Assembly: GCF_014635025.1 (NCBI RefSeq)
Contig: NZ_BMCE01000004.1
Coordinates: 1 to 64,000, forward strand
Length of the DNA: 64,000 bases
Source: Fictibacillus barbaricus
GTDB lineage: Bacteria > Bacillota > Bacilli > Bacillales > Fictibacillaceae
Direction of reading: 5' to 3'
This document shows, one piece after another, positions 9,513 to 17,794 of this stretch. A program made the position numbers and the translations under genes. Below the pieces are notes generated by a model. The model was not told where the DNA came from. It saw nothing but the letters and a program-made list of their open reading frames with translations, and ran no database searches. The stretch's first letter is position 1. Each line of letters starts with the position of its first letter.

Positions 9513-10307
9513 TTGACTGCAAAAATTGTAACGTTTGGAATCAGTAAAGGCGGCTGTTCAAAGTCAATCAGCAGCGGTATCACATCATACCTCCTTAGTA
9601 AGAAAGAACGAGTTCTTGCGATTGATATGGATGGTCAGGGAAATCTTACGAGTTTCTTAACGAGTGAATATGATATTTGTAACGTATTTGAGAAAAGAAC
9701 CGTATTAGAAGCTATCCTTGATGGAGATGCCAGAAAGTATATCATCAAGATTGCGAAGAACTTAGATTTAGTTCCTGCAAATGACTTCCTGGCTACGCTC
9801 CCTCGTTTGATGTATGAGAATGGATTAAACCTGGATGCCCTGCAAAAAGCATTAGAACCGGTAATGGAAGATTATGATTGGATCATTATCGATACACCAC
9901 CGGCCCTATCAGAACATACAGTAATGCCTCTAAGTACATACTCAAGTGCAGGAAGTTACGCGGTTGTCATGTTTGATGGATCGATGTTTGCTTACTACGC
10001 CATTCCTAAGTTCTTAGAGATTATTGATGGAGCCAAAGAGAGATACAACCCTAACTTAGGAACAGCAGGTATTCTCTTCTCTCTCATCGATGCAAGAGCT
10101 AAAGAGAATGAGATCATGGAAGAGTCTATCGATGAAGAGTATCCAGGTGTACGCTTTAAGACGATCATCAAAAGAAAAGCAGCTACTCGCCGTTTAGCGA
10201 TTACAGGATTTGATGAGAATCCAGAACTGAAGAACGCTTTAGAATACTACATCCCATTCGTGAAGGAGCTGAAGAAACGTGTCAAACAAGAGCAGCCTCA
10301 AGGATAA
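9513..10307 (+). CDS. parA: ParA-family partition ATPase
   Basis: A 264-residue Walker-type partition ATPase. The deviant Walker A motif KGGCSKS is at residues 11-17, the second aspartate motif (AIDMDGQGNLT) follows near 36-46, and the Walker B-like strand WIIIDTPP is near residues 129-136. It lacks an N-terminal HTH, as in the short type Ib ParA proteins. The TTG start follows GTGAGGTG by seven bases. It drives segregation of the plasmid on the nucleoid with its partner encoded by the next, overlapping gene. Repeat fields on both sides are the likely centromere. The paired TGTCGACA sites upstream may be the operator. Confidence 0.92.
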   Translation: MTAKIVTFGISKGGCSKSISSGITSYLLSKKERVLAIDMDGQGNLTSFLTSEYDICNVFEKRTVLEAILDGDARKYIIKIAKNLDLVPANDFLATLPRLMYENGLNLDALQKALEPVMEDYDWIIIDTPPALSEHTVMPLSTYSSAGSYAVVMFDGSMFAYYAIPKFLEIIDGAKERYNPNLGTAGILFSLIDARAKENEIMEESIDEEYPGVRFKTIIKRKAATRRLAITGFDENPELKNALEYYIPFVKELKKRVKQEQPQG

Positions 10308-10722
10308 GATAAAAAAACCTAACGCGACACAGACCTTTTTTAATTCATATGACAACGTTGATGTTAAGAAAGAAGATAGGAAAGAAACTGAAATTAAGAA
10401 CAATGAAGAAGATATCATTAAAAACGAGGATGAAGTTGCTAGCGAAATATATGATATGAACGACAACAACATCGACAACGTTGTTGATAATAAGAACAAT
10501 AATGATGAAGATGATGATTACCTTCGAATGCTTGCTTCTGGTAACAAAATAAAGAAGCAAAAGAAGAAAAAAGTATTCACCTCCTTCTACATGGATCCAG
10601 ATCTTGCTGTTGAAGTGGATAACATTGCCTCCCGCGGAGAAAAAGGAGATAAATCAAAACTTATTAATAAGGCGATAAGAAGCCTATTAGAACAATATGG
10701 AGTTATTGAAAAAAGCCGCTAA
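10279..10722 (+). CDS. ribbon-helix-helix partition partner (ParB/ParG role)
   Basis: A 147-residue protein whose first 95 residues are a low-complexity Asp/Asn/Lys-rich tail and whose last 55 form a ribbon-helix-helix domain (strand VFTSFYMDPDLAVEVDNIA, then helices KSKLINKAIRSLLEQ). The GTG start lies inside parA (29-base overlap), with AAGGAG 11 bases upstream, so the two are translationally coupled. Flexible N-terminus plus RHH is the design of type Ib centromere-binding proteins that stimulate ParA and repress the operon. The acidic, Asn-rich tail is unusually long. Confidence 0.85.
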   Translation: MSNKSSLKDKIKKPNATQTFFNSYDNVDVKKEDRKETEIKNNEEDIIKNEDEVASEIYDMNDNNIDNVVDNKNNNDEDDDYLRMLASGNKIKKQKKKKVFTSFYMDPDLAVEVDNIASRGEKGDKSKLINKAIRSLLEQYGVIEKSR

Positions 10723-10737
10723 ATTAGCGGCTTTTTT
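10711..10737 (+). terminator. terminator of parA operon
   Basis: AAAAGCCGCT and AGCGGCTTTTTT form a strong stem with a 5-base loop; it overlaps the last codons of the partner gene. Confidence 0.9.
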
Positions 10738-10765
10738 CAATCTATATAACCTCTTTGTCATTAAT

Positions 10766-11347
10766 AACAACAATGTTATATATGTTGATTATGATATATT
10801 TTTAATTTATATCACGTTTATAACAACCATTAATATTTATATGTTGTTGATGTATATCAATTATCATTATTGTCAATAATACTAGTAACAGCAACACTAT
10901 ACTTGAGTATAAATAGAAATATGTATCAACAATATTTATCCCGACAATAAATATATATATATATTTATTTATATCGAGTCTTATTGTTATTTTTAGCCAG
11001 AATTTAATAATTAAACTTAATATCCAGAAACAAATATAAAAATAAGTAGTTTAACAGCTGATTGACATGTTCTAATTTTATTATATTTAATTGAGTATTA
11101 TGTATGGTAGATCGTCAATGTTAATTGGAAGGGATAGTTTGGAAACGTTAAGTAAAGAACAGAGGTACTTTAGTTAATTTATTATAGCGGATGATTATAA
11201 ATGTAACATTCACCAAAGCTATACTTAACAGTTTGTAGCTGATTACTGAATCTGGTAACTTTATTTGAAGTGAGCATTTTTGTCTTTTACGACATCAATT
11301 ATATCAATAACAATGTTTTATATGTTGATCATGACATATATGATAAC
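10766..11347. repeat. centromere-like AT-rich repeats, right cluster
   Basis: Near-identical units occur at 10766-10800 and 11306-11347. Both contain AATAACAATGTT-like sequence, then TATATGTTGATnATGA and ATAT. A shorter copy lies at 10839-10860. They match the left cluster before parA. Confidence 0.6.
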
Positions 11348-11864
11348 TAGTATTACATTAACAATTAATACTTCATCATTATTAATTTTTGTATGATATA
11401 CAACATTAATATGATCCATAACGTTTGCCTTAACATTAATAATTAGAAATATAAATACCGTTGTCATTTATAAGTATAAATTCAATGTATATTAATAAGT
11501 TATTGACATTTATATAGGCGTTTTTAATTATAAAAAATATGATGTTGTTACTATATATATTGTATTTAAGATATGTTGTAAGCAATGGATTAACATATTA
11601 GATGTTATCAATATCAATTCCAATATTAATAAAATTTTTGATATACATACAATTGTATAGTTAATTTTCGTATGTTTATAAATTATCGAATTGCAACGTT
11701 AATAATCATAATCACTCATTTTCAGATCACAACATTCTTGTTCTGAATACTAGCATTTCGACCAAGTAAAAATCCAAGATGTAAATATTTATGTCATTGT
11801 TAATGTATCTGTTAAAATTGGATATGTTACTAATGTAGAGATTTAAATCCAACAATATAGGGAC

Positions 11865-11899
11865 AAAAAAAGACCAAAACATAACGTTCGGTCTTTTTT
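11865..11899 (+). terminator. orphan terminator
   Basis: AAAAAAGACC and GGTCTTTTTT pair across about 15 bases, with T-runs usable on either strand. No intact gene ends here. Confidence 0.55.
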
Positions 11900-12098
11900 G
11901 CTTTTCAGATCAGTTATTTCGAAAACACTTATGTTAATGAATATGAGGACGGTACAGGCATTCTAGTGGATTTGACTTCGCATTTAGGACGCTGAAACGT
12001 TAACTTGCTCGGTTATTGCTGATGTGAATGATAATGGTCTTTAAAATTGAAAATCTACACCCTTTAGTAATTTCAATATTCAACAAACGGTAGCTATA

Positions 12099-12129
12099 AG
12101 GATCTTCAAACTCAAGATCCTTTTTTTTG
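12099..12129 (+). terminator. orphan terminator
   Basis: AAGGATCTT and AAGATCCTT form a 9-base stem with a 7-base loop and eight T residues. No gene precedes it on the plus strand. Confidence 0.7.
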
Positions 12130-12145
12130 TTTAATAGTTAAATAT

Positions 12146-12192
12146 ATGCTCCAAGCTGGTATCAAAGAAGTAACGATCCATGGAAGATCCTT
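12146..12192 (+). pseudogene. possible tyrosine-integrase scrap
   Basis: The frame reads LQAGIKEVTIHGRS, which resembles the segment just before the HxLRHT catalytic box of phage-type integrases. Only about a dozen residues match, so this may be chance. Confidence 0.2.
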
Positions 12193-12215
12193 TGTGCCAA
12201 TAGGGAATTGAATAT

Positions 12216-12626
12216 TTATTGTAAATTATTTTGACTAATTTGACTTAAGGCATTGCCAGCACTTTGGTTGGACTGTTCACGTACAGCTAAATCCCCTAAG
12301 GACAACATTCCTACAAATTGTCCATTATCAACAACAGGTAAACGCCGTATTTGATGTTGAGACATAAGAGCTGATGCTTCTTCAAGAGATGCATCAGAGG
12401 CAATAGTTACGATATTGTTTGACATCACTTGAGATACATTTGAGCTTCCATTTGTTAATCCACGAATCGCTAGATCACGGTCTGTTACCATTCCGACAAC
12501 TTGACCGTTTTCAACAACCGGAACAGCTCCGATATTTTGGGCTTCCATTTTACTTGCAACCTCCTGTAAAGAATCTTGATTCGAACAGGATTGAATATTG
12601 GTTGACATAACATCACGAACTTGCAT
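12216..12626 (-). CDS. tandem CBS-domain protein
   Basis: A 136-residue protein made almost wholly of two CBS domains (about residues 7-60 and 70-122), each with the GxVPVVENGQVVGMVTDRDL-type core; the second has RRLPVVDNGQFVGMLSLGDL. Such stand-alone CBS pairs bind adenine nucleotides and act as energy or stress sensors, but their partners are usually unknown. It is close in design to small stress-linked CBS proteins of Bacillus. AAGGAGGATTACC precedes the ATG. It stands alone between intergenic DNA stretches, with no operon partner. Confidence 0.9.
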   Translation of the reverse strand: MQVRDVMSTNIQSCSNQDSLQEVASKMEAQNIGAVPVVENGQVVGMVTDRDLAIRGLTNGSSNVSQVMSNNIVTIASDASLEEASALMSQHQIRRLPVVDNGQFVGMLSLGDLAVREQSNQSAGNALSQISQNNLQ

Positions 12627-12742
12627 GGGTAATCCTCCTTATATTCTAGTCTAAATATTATCATTTGATATTTTCATTAAATTATTCAGTTACTCCTTGC
12701 CAATGTAAATGGAAAAGCAGTAGTTTGAAAAGAATATATGTT

Positions 12743-12773
12743 AAAGAAAAAGCCAGGATTAAATAATCCTGGC
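12743..12773 (-). terminator. orphan terminator on minus strand
   Basis: GCCAGGATT and AATCCTGGC form a perfect 9-base stem; reading on the minus strand it is followed by CTTTTTCTTT. No gene lies upstream on that strand. Confidence 0.6.
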
Positions 12774-12938
12774 AAATGAAGCTTATCCAATCTAGCTGTA
12801 ACTAACTTTCTTAATTACCCTTAGAGGTCAAAAAGAAGCTCTAAATCAAGATGAAGTAGAAAAAAACTTAATTACACATAGTAGTCTGAGTTTTTTATTG
12901 GTCAGCTGATACCAAGTTTCACTTTTAATAACCCAATA

Positions 12939-13090
12939 ACTATAACAATGTTATATATATTATTAATATTGTTTTCATTTAACATTATTTATAAAATAAA
13001 AACCCTATTCATGTTGATACTGTTATTTAAATTGATATTAATATTAACATTCACAACAACATATATCTTAACAACAATAATGTTGTTTAC
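12939..13090. repeat. outlying centromere-like repeats
   Basis: ATAACAATGTTATATATATT at 12942 and AACAACAATAATGTTGTT near 13070 belong to the same AT-rich unit family as the repeats around parA, about 2.4 kb to the right of that operon. Confidence 0.4.
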
Positions 13091-13734
13091 ATGTGATTTA
13101 TAATACTCATATAAAATTATGTTAATACTGTTAAATAAAATATTATTAATAATATTCTTGAATGAATGGAAACTGAGGGGTTGTTTTTATATAAAAATCT
13201 AGGGATAAAGTCGAAGAAACTGATAAACTGTTTGGACAGGTTGGATTTGATTCTTCCTGACAATTTCTAATCAGGTAAGGTCTAATGTATTTTATCCTCT
13301 TTATAGGGGAGGGACGGCTTTTTGACACTAAACAGTTATAACCAAAGTATTTGAAGAGCTATACTTATAAGAATAATAACCACGGAAGTTCAGAAAAAAA
13401 ATGAGAAGTGTTCAGTAGGAATTCAAATTTCAAATGTTTAAACAGAGTATCTAAGAAACTAGATTAATTAACCAACCAATGAGTTGAACCATCTTAAGTC
13501 CTGATAAAGGGGGGGGCTCGAACAAGTTCAATTCTTTTTGTTATACAAGCTGCTATTCAAGTTCAACTCTGGTTGATGTGAGAGCGGCGGTTAATAAAAA
13601 TAATCTAAACTCGTTTAAGACATTTTCGTTTATTATTCCATTTATGAACACTTCTCATGTAAGTTACTCGAGAACTTATTTTAATTTTACAATATCATTT
13701 TTATATATATCAATATAATTATTTTTATAATAAT

Positions 13735-13751
13735 AATAGATTTTATCTATT
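13735..13751 (+). promoter_or_regulatory. regulon inverted repeat, degenerate copy
   Basis: A perfect 17-bp match to AATAGATnnnATCTATT lies 137 bases before the His-rich gene. At the usual 21-bp distance there is TTAGTT instead of TTGATn, and no TAnnnT follows 17 bases later. The operator is therefore present but the promoter half is not conserved. Confidence 0.5.
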
Positions 13752-13887
13752 ACTACGAGTATATATTATCACTTAGTTATAAATATAAACCCGTGAAGAG
13801 GGTAAGATTACATGAATAAATTTTTGAGTTGAGTAAAATATAATATTGTTACCACCACCATTTAATGACTAATCAAAGGAGAATAAA

Positions 13888-14238
13888 ATGTCTCATCGTC
13901 TTTTAGAAGCCATTCAACAGGCTCAAAACTTATTACAAGAGATACATCAATTAGCACATCAGCTTTCTTTAGAAATTGTGGCTAACAGACAGACCCCTAC
14001 AGGCCACTATTCTGAGTTCGATGCCCACCTATTACATCAAGGGCATCACAGGCCAGCGGGAGGTATTACTCATTCTATAAGTTATGCAGGACATCCTATC
14101 TACTATAATGGACATCACCATCTACCTCACAACATTGTACATCCTGTCTCGGTTCCTATTTATTACACTGGGGCATTAAATACACAAATACCGAAAACTC
14201 CACCATCTGAAAATTTTAATCAAAATAAGAATAGTTGA
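13888..14238 (+). CDS. His/Tyr-rich hypothetical protein
   Basis: A 116-residue protein of unknown family, preceded by CAAAGGAGAATAAA and followed by a terminator. Residues 1-40 form an amphipathic Gln/His-rich helix (LLEAIQQAQNLLQEIHQLAHQ). Residues 45-95 are rich in histidine, tyrosine, glycine and proline (for example HQGHHRP and YNGHHHLPHN). Seventeen or so histidines in 116 residues suggest metal binding or a coat-like structural protein, but neither is shown. A degenerate copy of the plasmid regulon operator lies upstream at 13735. Confidence 0.7.
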   Translation: MSHRLLEAIQQAQNLLQEIHQLAHQLSLEIVANRQTPTGHYSEFDAHLLHQGHHRPAGGITHSISYAGHPIYYNGHHHLPHNIVHPVSVPIYYTGALNTQIPKTPPSENFNQNKNS

Positions 14239-14254
14239 TAAGTACCTCTTCAAA

Positions 14255-14286
14255 AGGACCCTCTAGTATAGGGTTCTTTTTTTTTA
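14255..14286 (+). terminator. terminator after His-rich gene
   Basis: AGGACCCT pairs with AGGGTTCT (with G-T pairs) and is followed by a long T-run. Confidence 0.7.
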
Positions 14287-14542
14287 AGGGCAAATTCATA
14301 GATAATATTAATTAATTATATAGAAACTATAATATTGTTTAATGATTCTTTAACAAATAAAATTATTCTAAGAAAACTAAAACTATCCAGGTAGTAAAAA
14401 GCATAGTGATTAAACAATTAATATTAAGAGGTAAACATTGATGCTTTATTTTGGTTTATCAAAGAAGCAATTAAGTAATCCTCACTATGAATAAATAAAA
14501 AGAGTATTCATTTATTTTTAGAAATTAAGGATTTATAGTTTG
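14287..14542. other. intergenic, nothing seen
   Basis: AT-rich sequence between the His-rich gene and the HxlR regulator; no feature beyond the operator-like palindromes listed next. Confidence 0.4.
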
Positions 14543-14577
14543 TTGATAATCATCAATTTAAAAATTGATTAGATCAA
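14543..14577. promoter_or_regulatory. paired TTGAT/ATCAA palindromes before HxlR gene
   Basis: TTGATAATCATCAA (14543-14556) and TTGATTAGATCAA (14565-14577) share perfect 5-base arms TTGAT and ATCAA and are 22 bases apart, about two helical turns. They lie 65-100 bases before the HxlR start, so autoregulation is likely. Confidence 0.5.
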
Positions 14578-14642
14578 AACGAATCCCAAATTCACCTACT
14601 TAATTTAGAACAGTTTAAGAATTAGACTTGGAGGGGAAGGGC

Positions 14643-14948
14643 ATGAAAATAAGGAACAGAAAAACTATTAAAGCTGGGCTTGTTCTAATTGAAAAAAAAT
14701 GGACTAGTTTGATTATAATCGAATTGATGGAAGGTCCTATCCGATTCAAAGCTCTTGCTAAACGTATTCCTGAAATGAGTGAAAAAATGTTAGCTCAGAG
14801 ACTAAGAGAGCTAAACTCTTTAAGTATAATAGAAAGACATGTCAGTAAATACAGACCATTAAAAGTTGAATATAAACTAACGCAAAAGGGACTAGAACTA
14901 GCCGTATCCCTAAATTCCTTCTCGCAGTGGACTGATAAATGGATGTAA
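14643..14948 (+). CDS. HxlR-family transcriptional regulator
   Basis: A 101-residue winged-helix protein. The hallmark pattern is visible: KKWTSLIIIELMEGPIRFKA, then the recognition region LAKRIPEMSEKMLAQRLREL, then the wing (VEYKLTQKGLELA). GGAGGGG lies five bases before ATG 14643; the TTG at 14628 overlaps the ribosome site and was rejected. HxlR proteins often sense thiol or electrophile stress and control an adjacent oxidoreductase. Here the next gene was a MOSC-domain gene, now decayed. The usual N-terminal redox cysteine of HypR-type members is absent, since the protein has no cysteine at all. Paired palindromes upstream are candidate operators. Confidence 0.88.
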   Translation: MKIRNRKTIKAGLVLIEKKWTSLIIIELMEGPIRFKALAKRIPEMSEKMLAQRLRELNSLSIIERHVSKYRPLKVEYKLTQKGLELAVSLNSFSQWTDKWM

Positions 14949-15020
14949 CAAAAGTATAAAAAAGTTTTTGGGGCATTCTAAAATCTATATATGAGACTGG
15001 AATGATCTCATTACATTAAT

Positions 15021-15087
15021 AATAGATAACATCTATTGTTTTAATATTAACAATGGTATTGATGCATCTACCGATATGTTATAAGAT
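15021..15087 (+). promoter_or_regulatory. regulon promoter copy, before decayed MOSC gene
   Basis: The inverted repeat AATAGATAACATCTATT at 15021-15037 is followed after exactly 21 bases by TTGATG (15059) and after 17 more by TAAGAT (15082). It lies 60 bases before the start codon of the MOSC remnant. The same layout precedes the intact MOSC gene at 57-58 kb. Confidence 0.8.
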
Positions 15088-15147
15088 TTAATTAAGTTCT
15101 TTTTTGACCCCCTAATCGATGAAAAGGACTAATTCCGGGAGGTGTTC

Positions 15148-15480
15148 ATGAGCTGCAACCTAAATTGTATCTGTAAAGAGGTCTCCGGTTAAAACCATGA
15201 TGGGTGAAGAACTAATTGTAAGTATCGTAACCCTTTATGGATCCTTGAATCATGCACATGGTCTTATAGATTAATTGATTGGAAATTTTGCCAACGCTAA
15301 AAAATCAAAACAAATGGCCAAACATATTTCAAAACTGTGCGAATTCAATTGACTTTCAGAAAGATACAAAACTCATACCCTAAGTTAGGATCCGGTTCCG
15401 GAGATACAATTTTGTAGTTTTGTTGCAGATATTTTTGAACGCCTCTCTGAGAGTTTAAAGCGGGACGTTAAAATTGTGCT
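15148..15480 (+). pseudogene. decayed MOSC-domain gene
   Basis: This is a broken paralogue of the MOSC gene at 57086-57886. After a good ribosome site (GGGAGGTG) and ATG, the sequence shifts frame, then reads PVKTMMGEEL (PVKSMMGEEL in the intact protein). Near 15280-15310 it reads ANAKK, and near 15424-15475 ADIFERLSESLKRDVKIV (TDINERLSKSLKREVIL in the intact protein). Several stops and shifts separate these pieces and the catalytic half is missing. It keeps a full copy of the regulon promoter, so the duplication included regulatory DNA. Confidence 0.75.
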
Positions 15481-15583
15481 CCAAACTATCCAAAAGTAAA
15501 CAAACAGGAGGAAAATACTCACCTCCTGTTTCTTAATGCTTTACAGTTTATCGGCATCGACCAGTCTTTAACCCATCCCCATG
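15481..15583 (-). repeat. duplicated 3' end and terminator of glutamate dehydrogenase gene
   Basis: This segment repeats about 100 bases found at 16403-16500 with few differences. It covers the last 15-16 codons of the dehydrogenase (RGWVKDWSMPINCKA) and the terminator behind it. The copy here keeps an intact CAGGAGG/CCTCCTG hairpin, while the hairpin behind the real gene has lost part of one arm. The match stops abruptly at 15583. Confidence 0.8.
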
Positions 15584-15678
15584 ATTATAAATACAGTTTT
15601 TAATGTGAATAATGTAGGCTAGAATAATTTATAAAAACTTGCTAAATTATATCCAAATTGAAAGAGGGGGGGAGATAG

Positions 15679-15876
15679 ATGGATTTATGGTGGTTTGCTT
15701 ATGCTCTTATTGTGATTATATCTATTATAGGGTTAGTCGGCACTATTTGGATTTCAACGATACAAGATAAAAAGTATGGAAGTTCCACAAAACAAAACTT
15801 GATAAGATTGACATTAATTTATGCTGTTCTAATAATTGTTTCATTGATTACACTAGCTATATATATGTTCGTATAA
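15679..15876 (+). CDS. small two-helix membrane protein
   Basis: A 65-residue protein with two transmembrane helices (about residues 4-26 and 42-64) joined by a short polar, positively charged loop (QDKKYGSSTKQN). AAAGAGGGGGGGAG lies before the ATG and a terminator follows, so it is a real single-gene unit. The pattern resembles short membrane proteins annotated in Bacillus as YpmT-like or as possible bacillithiol-related proteins, but the assignment is weak. It lies between two decayed gene copies. Confidence 0.65.
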   Translation: MDLWWFAYALIVIISIIGLVGTIWISTIQDKKYGSSTKQNLIRLTLIYAVLIIVSLITLAIYMFV

Positions 15877-15895
15877 TATCAACTTTAACCGAACG

Positions 15896-15920
15896 AAGGA
15901 ACCCGATTGGGTCCTTTTTT
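15896..15920 (+). terminator. terminator of small membrane protein gene
   Basis: AAGGAACCC and GGGTCCTT pair (one mismatch) across GATT, followed by TTTTTT. Confidence 0.8.
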
Positions 15921-15938
15921 GTTTATTTTACATGAATA

Positions 15939-15955
15939 TATAGATACCATCTATC
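15939..15955 (+). promoter_or_regulatory. regulon inverted repeat, orphan copy
   Basis: TATAGATACCATCTATC matches the regulon palindrome with full symmetry in the inner arms. No TTGATn is found 21 bases downstream, so the promoter half is lost. It precedes a decayed membrane-protein gene. Confidence 0.5.
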
Positions 15956-16049
15956 TATAATAATGTTGTCGTAAAATCAAAATAGAACAGCCCGGTAGTT
16001 AATCTTAAGACTTTTTTATCTATTTTTTAACGAGAAGGTGGATCTTATA

Positions 16050-16363
16050 ATGGAAGAGTATATTTTGATTTACAGCATACCAGTTAAAAAAGAATGGTTA
16101 GTAATGTTACTTGCTGCCGTATTGTCTATGGAACAATACTTAAAGTTAAAATCAGATCATGCTCGAAAGTTCATATTCAATGTATTAATTACTGGTAATA
16201 CTAATTTTATTTTTTAGTATGGAAAGTCAGTTATGTTCTATTCCACCCGGTTACAGCGCTCAAGAACCCAGTCAATTTACTTTTTCATGGAGGAACGTAT
16301 GGACTCCTATTAGGTGTGGATAAGTACGCTCTTGTTGGTGACGATGTAAGGATCTTGGATTAA
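16050..16363 (+). pseudogene. frameshifted membrane half of a TlpA-like gene
   Basis: Starting at ATG 16050 after GAGAAGGTGG, 55 codons align with the start of the intact gene at 21752 (MEEYILIYSIPVKKEW against MDGYIMIGQFPVQIKW; ARKFIFNVLI against ASKQILDILT). After a one-base shift near 16205 the match continues: LVWKVSYVLF, then LKNPVNLLFHGG, against LVWKLSYLFF and FKAPLNLLYFNGG. The copy ends at 16363, so the thioredoxin domain is missing. It is a truncated paralogue, not a functional gene. Confidence 0.75.
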
Positions 16364-16453
16364 ACATAAAACTAATACTTCAAAAAGTAGTTCTGTTAAA
16401 CTAAAGTTAATCCAAACTATCAAAAGTATACAAACAGGAGAAAACCTATTTTC

Positions 16454-17794
16454 TTATGCTTTACAGTTAATCGGCATCGACCAGTCTTTAACCCATCCCC
16501 GAGCTTTTAATGCTTCCGCAATACGCCCGACACCGACCATATAAGATGCTTTTCGCATATCTATATCTTTTTCAACAGTCATTCGAAACACATCGTCAAA
16601 AGCGTATATCATTTTCTCTTCTAACTTTTCATTTACATCTTTTTCTTTCCAATAGAAGCCCATCGTGTTTTGCACCCATTCAAAATAAGAGACCGTAACA
16701 CCTCCGGAATTACATAGAATATCAGGGATGATAAAGACACCTTTCTCATCTAATATCTGATCACCGGCAGGTGTAGTTGGCCCATTAGCTGCTTCTGCAA
16801 CGATTTTAGCTTGTATCATAGGAGCTGTCCTTTCTGTAATCTGATTTTCAAGGGCAGCAGGAACAAGTATGTCTACCGGTAATGAAAAAAGCTCATCATT
16901 ATCGATTCTTGTTGTACCTGGGAAGTTCATAACAGCTTTGGTATTATTGACATATTTAATTAATTCGGGTACATCGATTCCATTCTGAGAATAAATTCCT
17001 CCAGAAGCATCCGAGATTCCAATGATCTTTACCCCAAGTTCATGCAGGAATTTGGCAGTCATGCTTCCAACGTTTCCAAAACCTTGTATCGCTGCCTTTG
17101 CGTTTTTGAGATCGATGTTAAGCCTCTTAGCCGCCTGCACAATAGTGATCACCACACCACGGCCTGTAGCTTCGATCCTGCCTTGTGACCCCCCTATGAT
17201 TATTGGTTTTCCCGTTATGAATCCCGGAACATTGTACCCACGTAATCTGTCGAATTCATCAAGCATCCAGCCCATTACTTGAGGATTGGTATTCACATCT
17301 GGAGCTGGTATATCTTTTTCTGGACCAATGATTGGAATTAATGCTCTAATATAGCTTCTGCTTAAATTCTCTAACTCACATTCAGACAATTGAGTAGGAT
17401 CAACGATTACGCCCCCTTTTCCTCCACCGAAGGGAAGTCCAAGAATCGCTGATTTTAATGACATCCATATGGATAACGCCTTAACTTCATCTAAATCCAC
17501 TTTAGGATGAAAGCGGATCCCGCCTTTTGTGGGTCCTAATATATCAATATGCTGAGAACGGTAACCAGTAAAGTTTCTGATTTGACCATCATCCATCTTA
17601 ACCGGGATTGATACTTCCATTACCCTTGCTGGTTTTTCAAGGATACTGTATACACCTTGACTTAGCCTTAGTGCTTCGACAGACTCTTTGATGAGTTCCT
17701 TAACGATCTCGTAGGGATTCTCATTTTTATTGGCTGTGATCGGTGCTTCCGCTTTTGAATTGTTTTTAGCAATTTTACTACTTATGTTCTCCAT
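16454..17794 (-). CDS. NAD(P)-dependent glutamate dehydrogenase family
   Basis: A 446-residue Glu/Leu/Phe/Val dehydrogenase, length and motifs as in Bacillus RocG/GudB. The substrate-binding segment GPTKGGIRFHP and the catalytic-lysine segment LPFGGGKGGVIVDP lie at about residues 90-130; the Rossmann motif AIQGFGNVGS lies near 240-250; AEAANGPTTPAGD lies near 335-345. It deaminates glutamate to 2-oxoglutarate and ammonium, the catabolic direction in Bacillus. It is next to cstA-ybdD on the same strand. Its last 15 codons and terminator are duplicated 900 bases downstream. The N-terminus carries about 20 extra polar residues. Confidence 0.93.
   Translation of the reverse strand: MENISSKIAKNNSKAEAPITANKNENPYEIVKELIKESVEALRLSQGVYSILEKPARVMEVSIPVKMDDGQIRNFTGYRSQHIDILGPTKGGIRFHPKVDLDEVKALSIWMSLKSAILGLPFGGGKGGVIVDPTQLSECELENLSRSYIRALIPIIGPEKDIPAPDVNTNPQVMGWMLDEFDRLRGYNVPGFITGKPIIIGGSQGRIEATGRGVVITIVQAAKRLNIDLKNAKAAIQGFGNVGSMTAKFLHELGVKIIGISDASGGIYSQNGIDVPELIKYVNNTKAVMNFPGTTRIDNDELFSLPVDILVPAALENQITERTAPMIQAKIVAEAANGPTTPAGDQILDEKGVFIIPDILCNSGGVTVSYFEWVQNTMGFYWKEKDVNEKLEEKMIYAFDDVFRMTVEKDIDMRKASYMVGVGRIAEALKARGWVKDWSMPINCKA

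Larger units (their letters stand above)
11348..12215. other. AT-rich intergenic stretch with orphan terminators
   Basis: No gene was found. The stretch contains scattered partial centromere-like units near 11540-11640, two terminators without a recognisable gene (11865-11899 and 12099-12129) and a possible integrase scrap at 12146-12192. The terminators suggest that genes once present here were lost. Confidence 0.5.
12627..13734. other. AT-rich intergenic stretch
   Basis: No supported gene. It contains a minus-strand terminator (12743-12773) and more centromere-like AT repeats at 12939-12973 and 13050-13090 (AACAATGTTATATAT and AACAATAATGTTGTT). The 60-codon minus-strand frame at 13146-13328 has no ribosome site and unlikely composition. 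Confidence 0.5.

Noticed and set aside
10697-10879. 60-codon frame after the parA operon
   Set aside because: It starts inside the RHH gene, crosses the terminator and follows AT-rich repeats.
8651-13090. CRISPR array
   Set aside because: The repeats are imperfect, AT-only and irregularly spaced, with no uniform spacers and no cas genes.
13146-13328. 60-codon minus-strand frame
   Set aside because: No ribosome site, no family resemblance, surrounded by non-coding AT-rich DNA.
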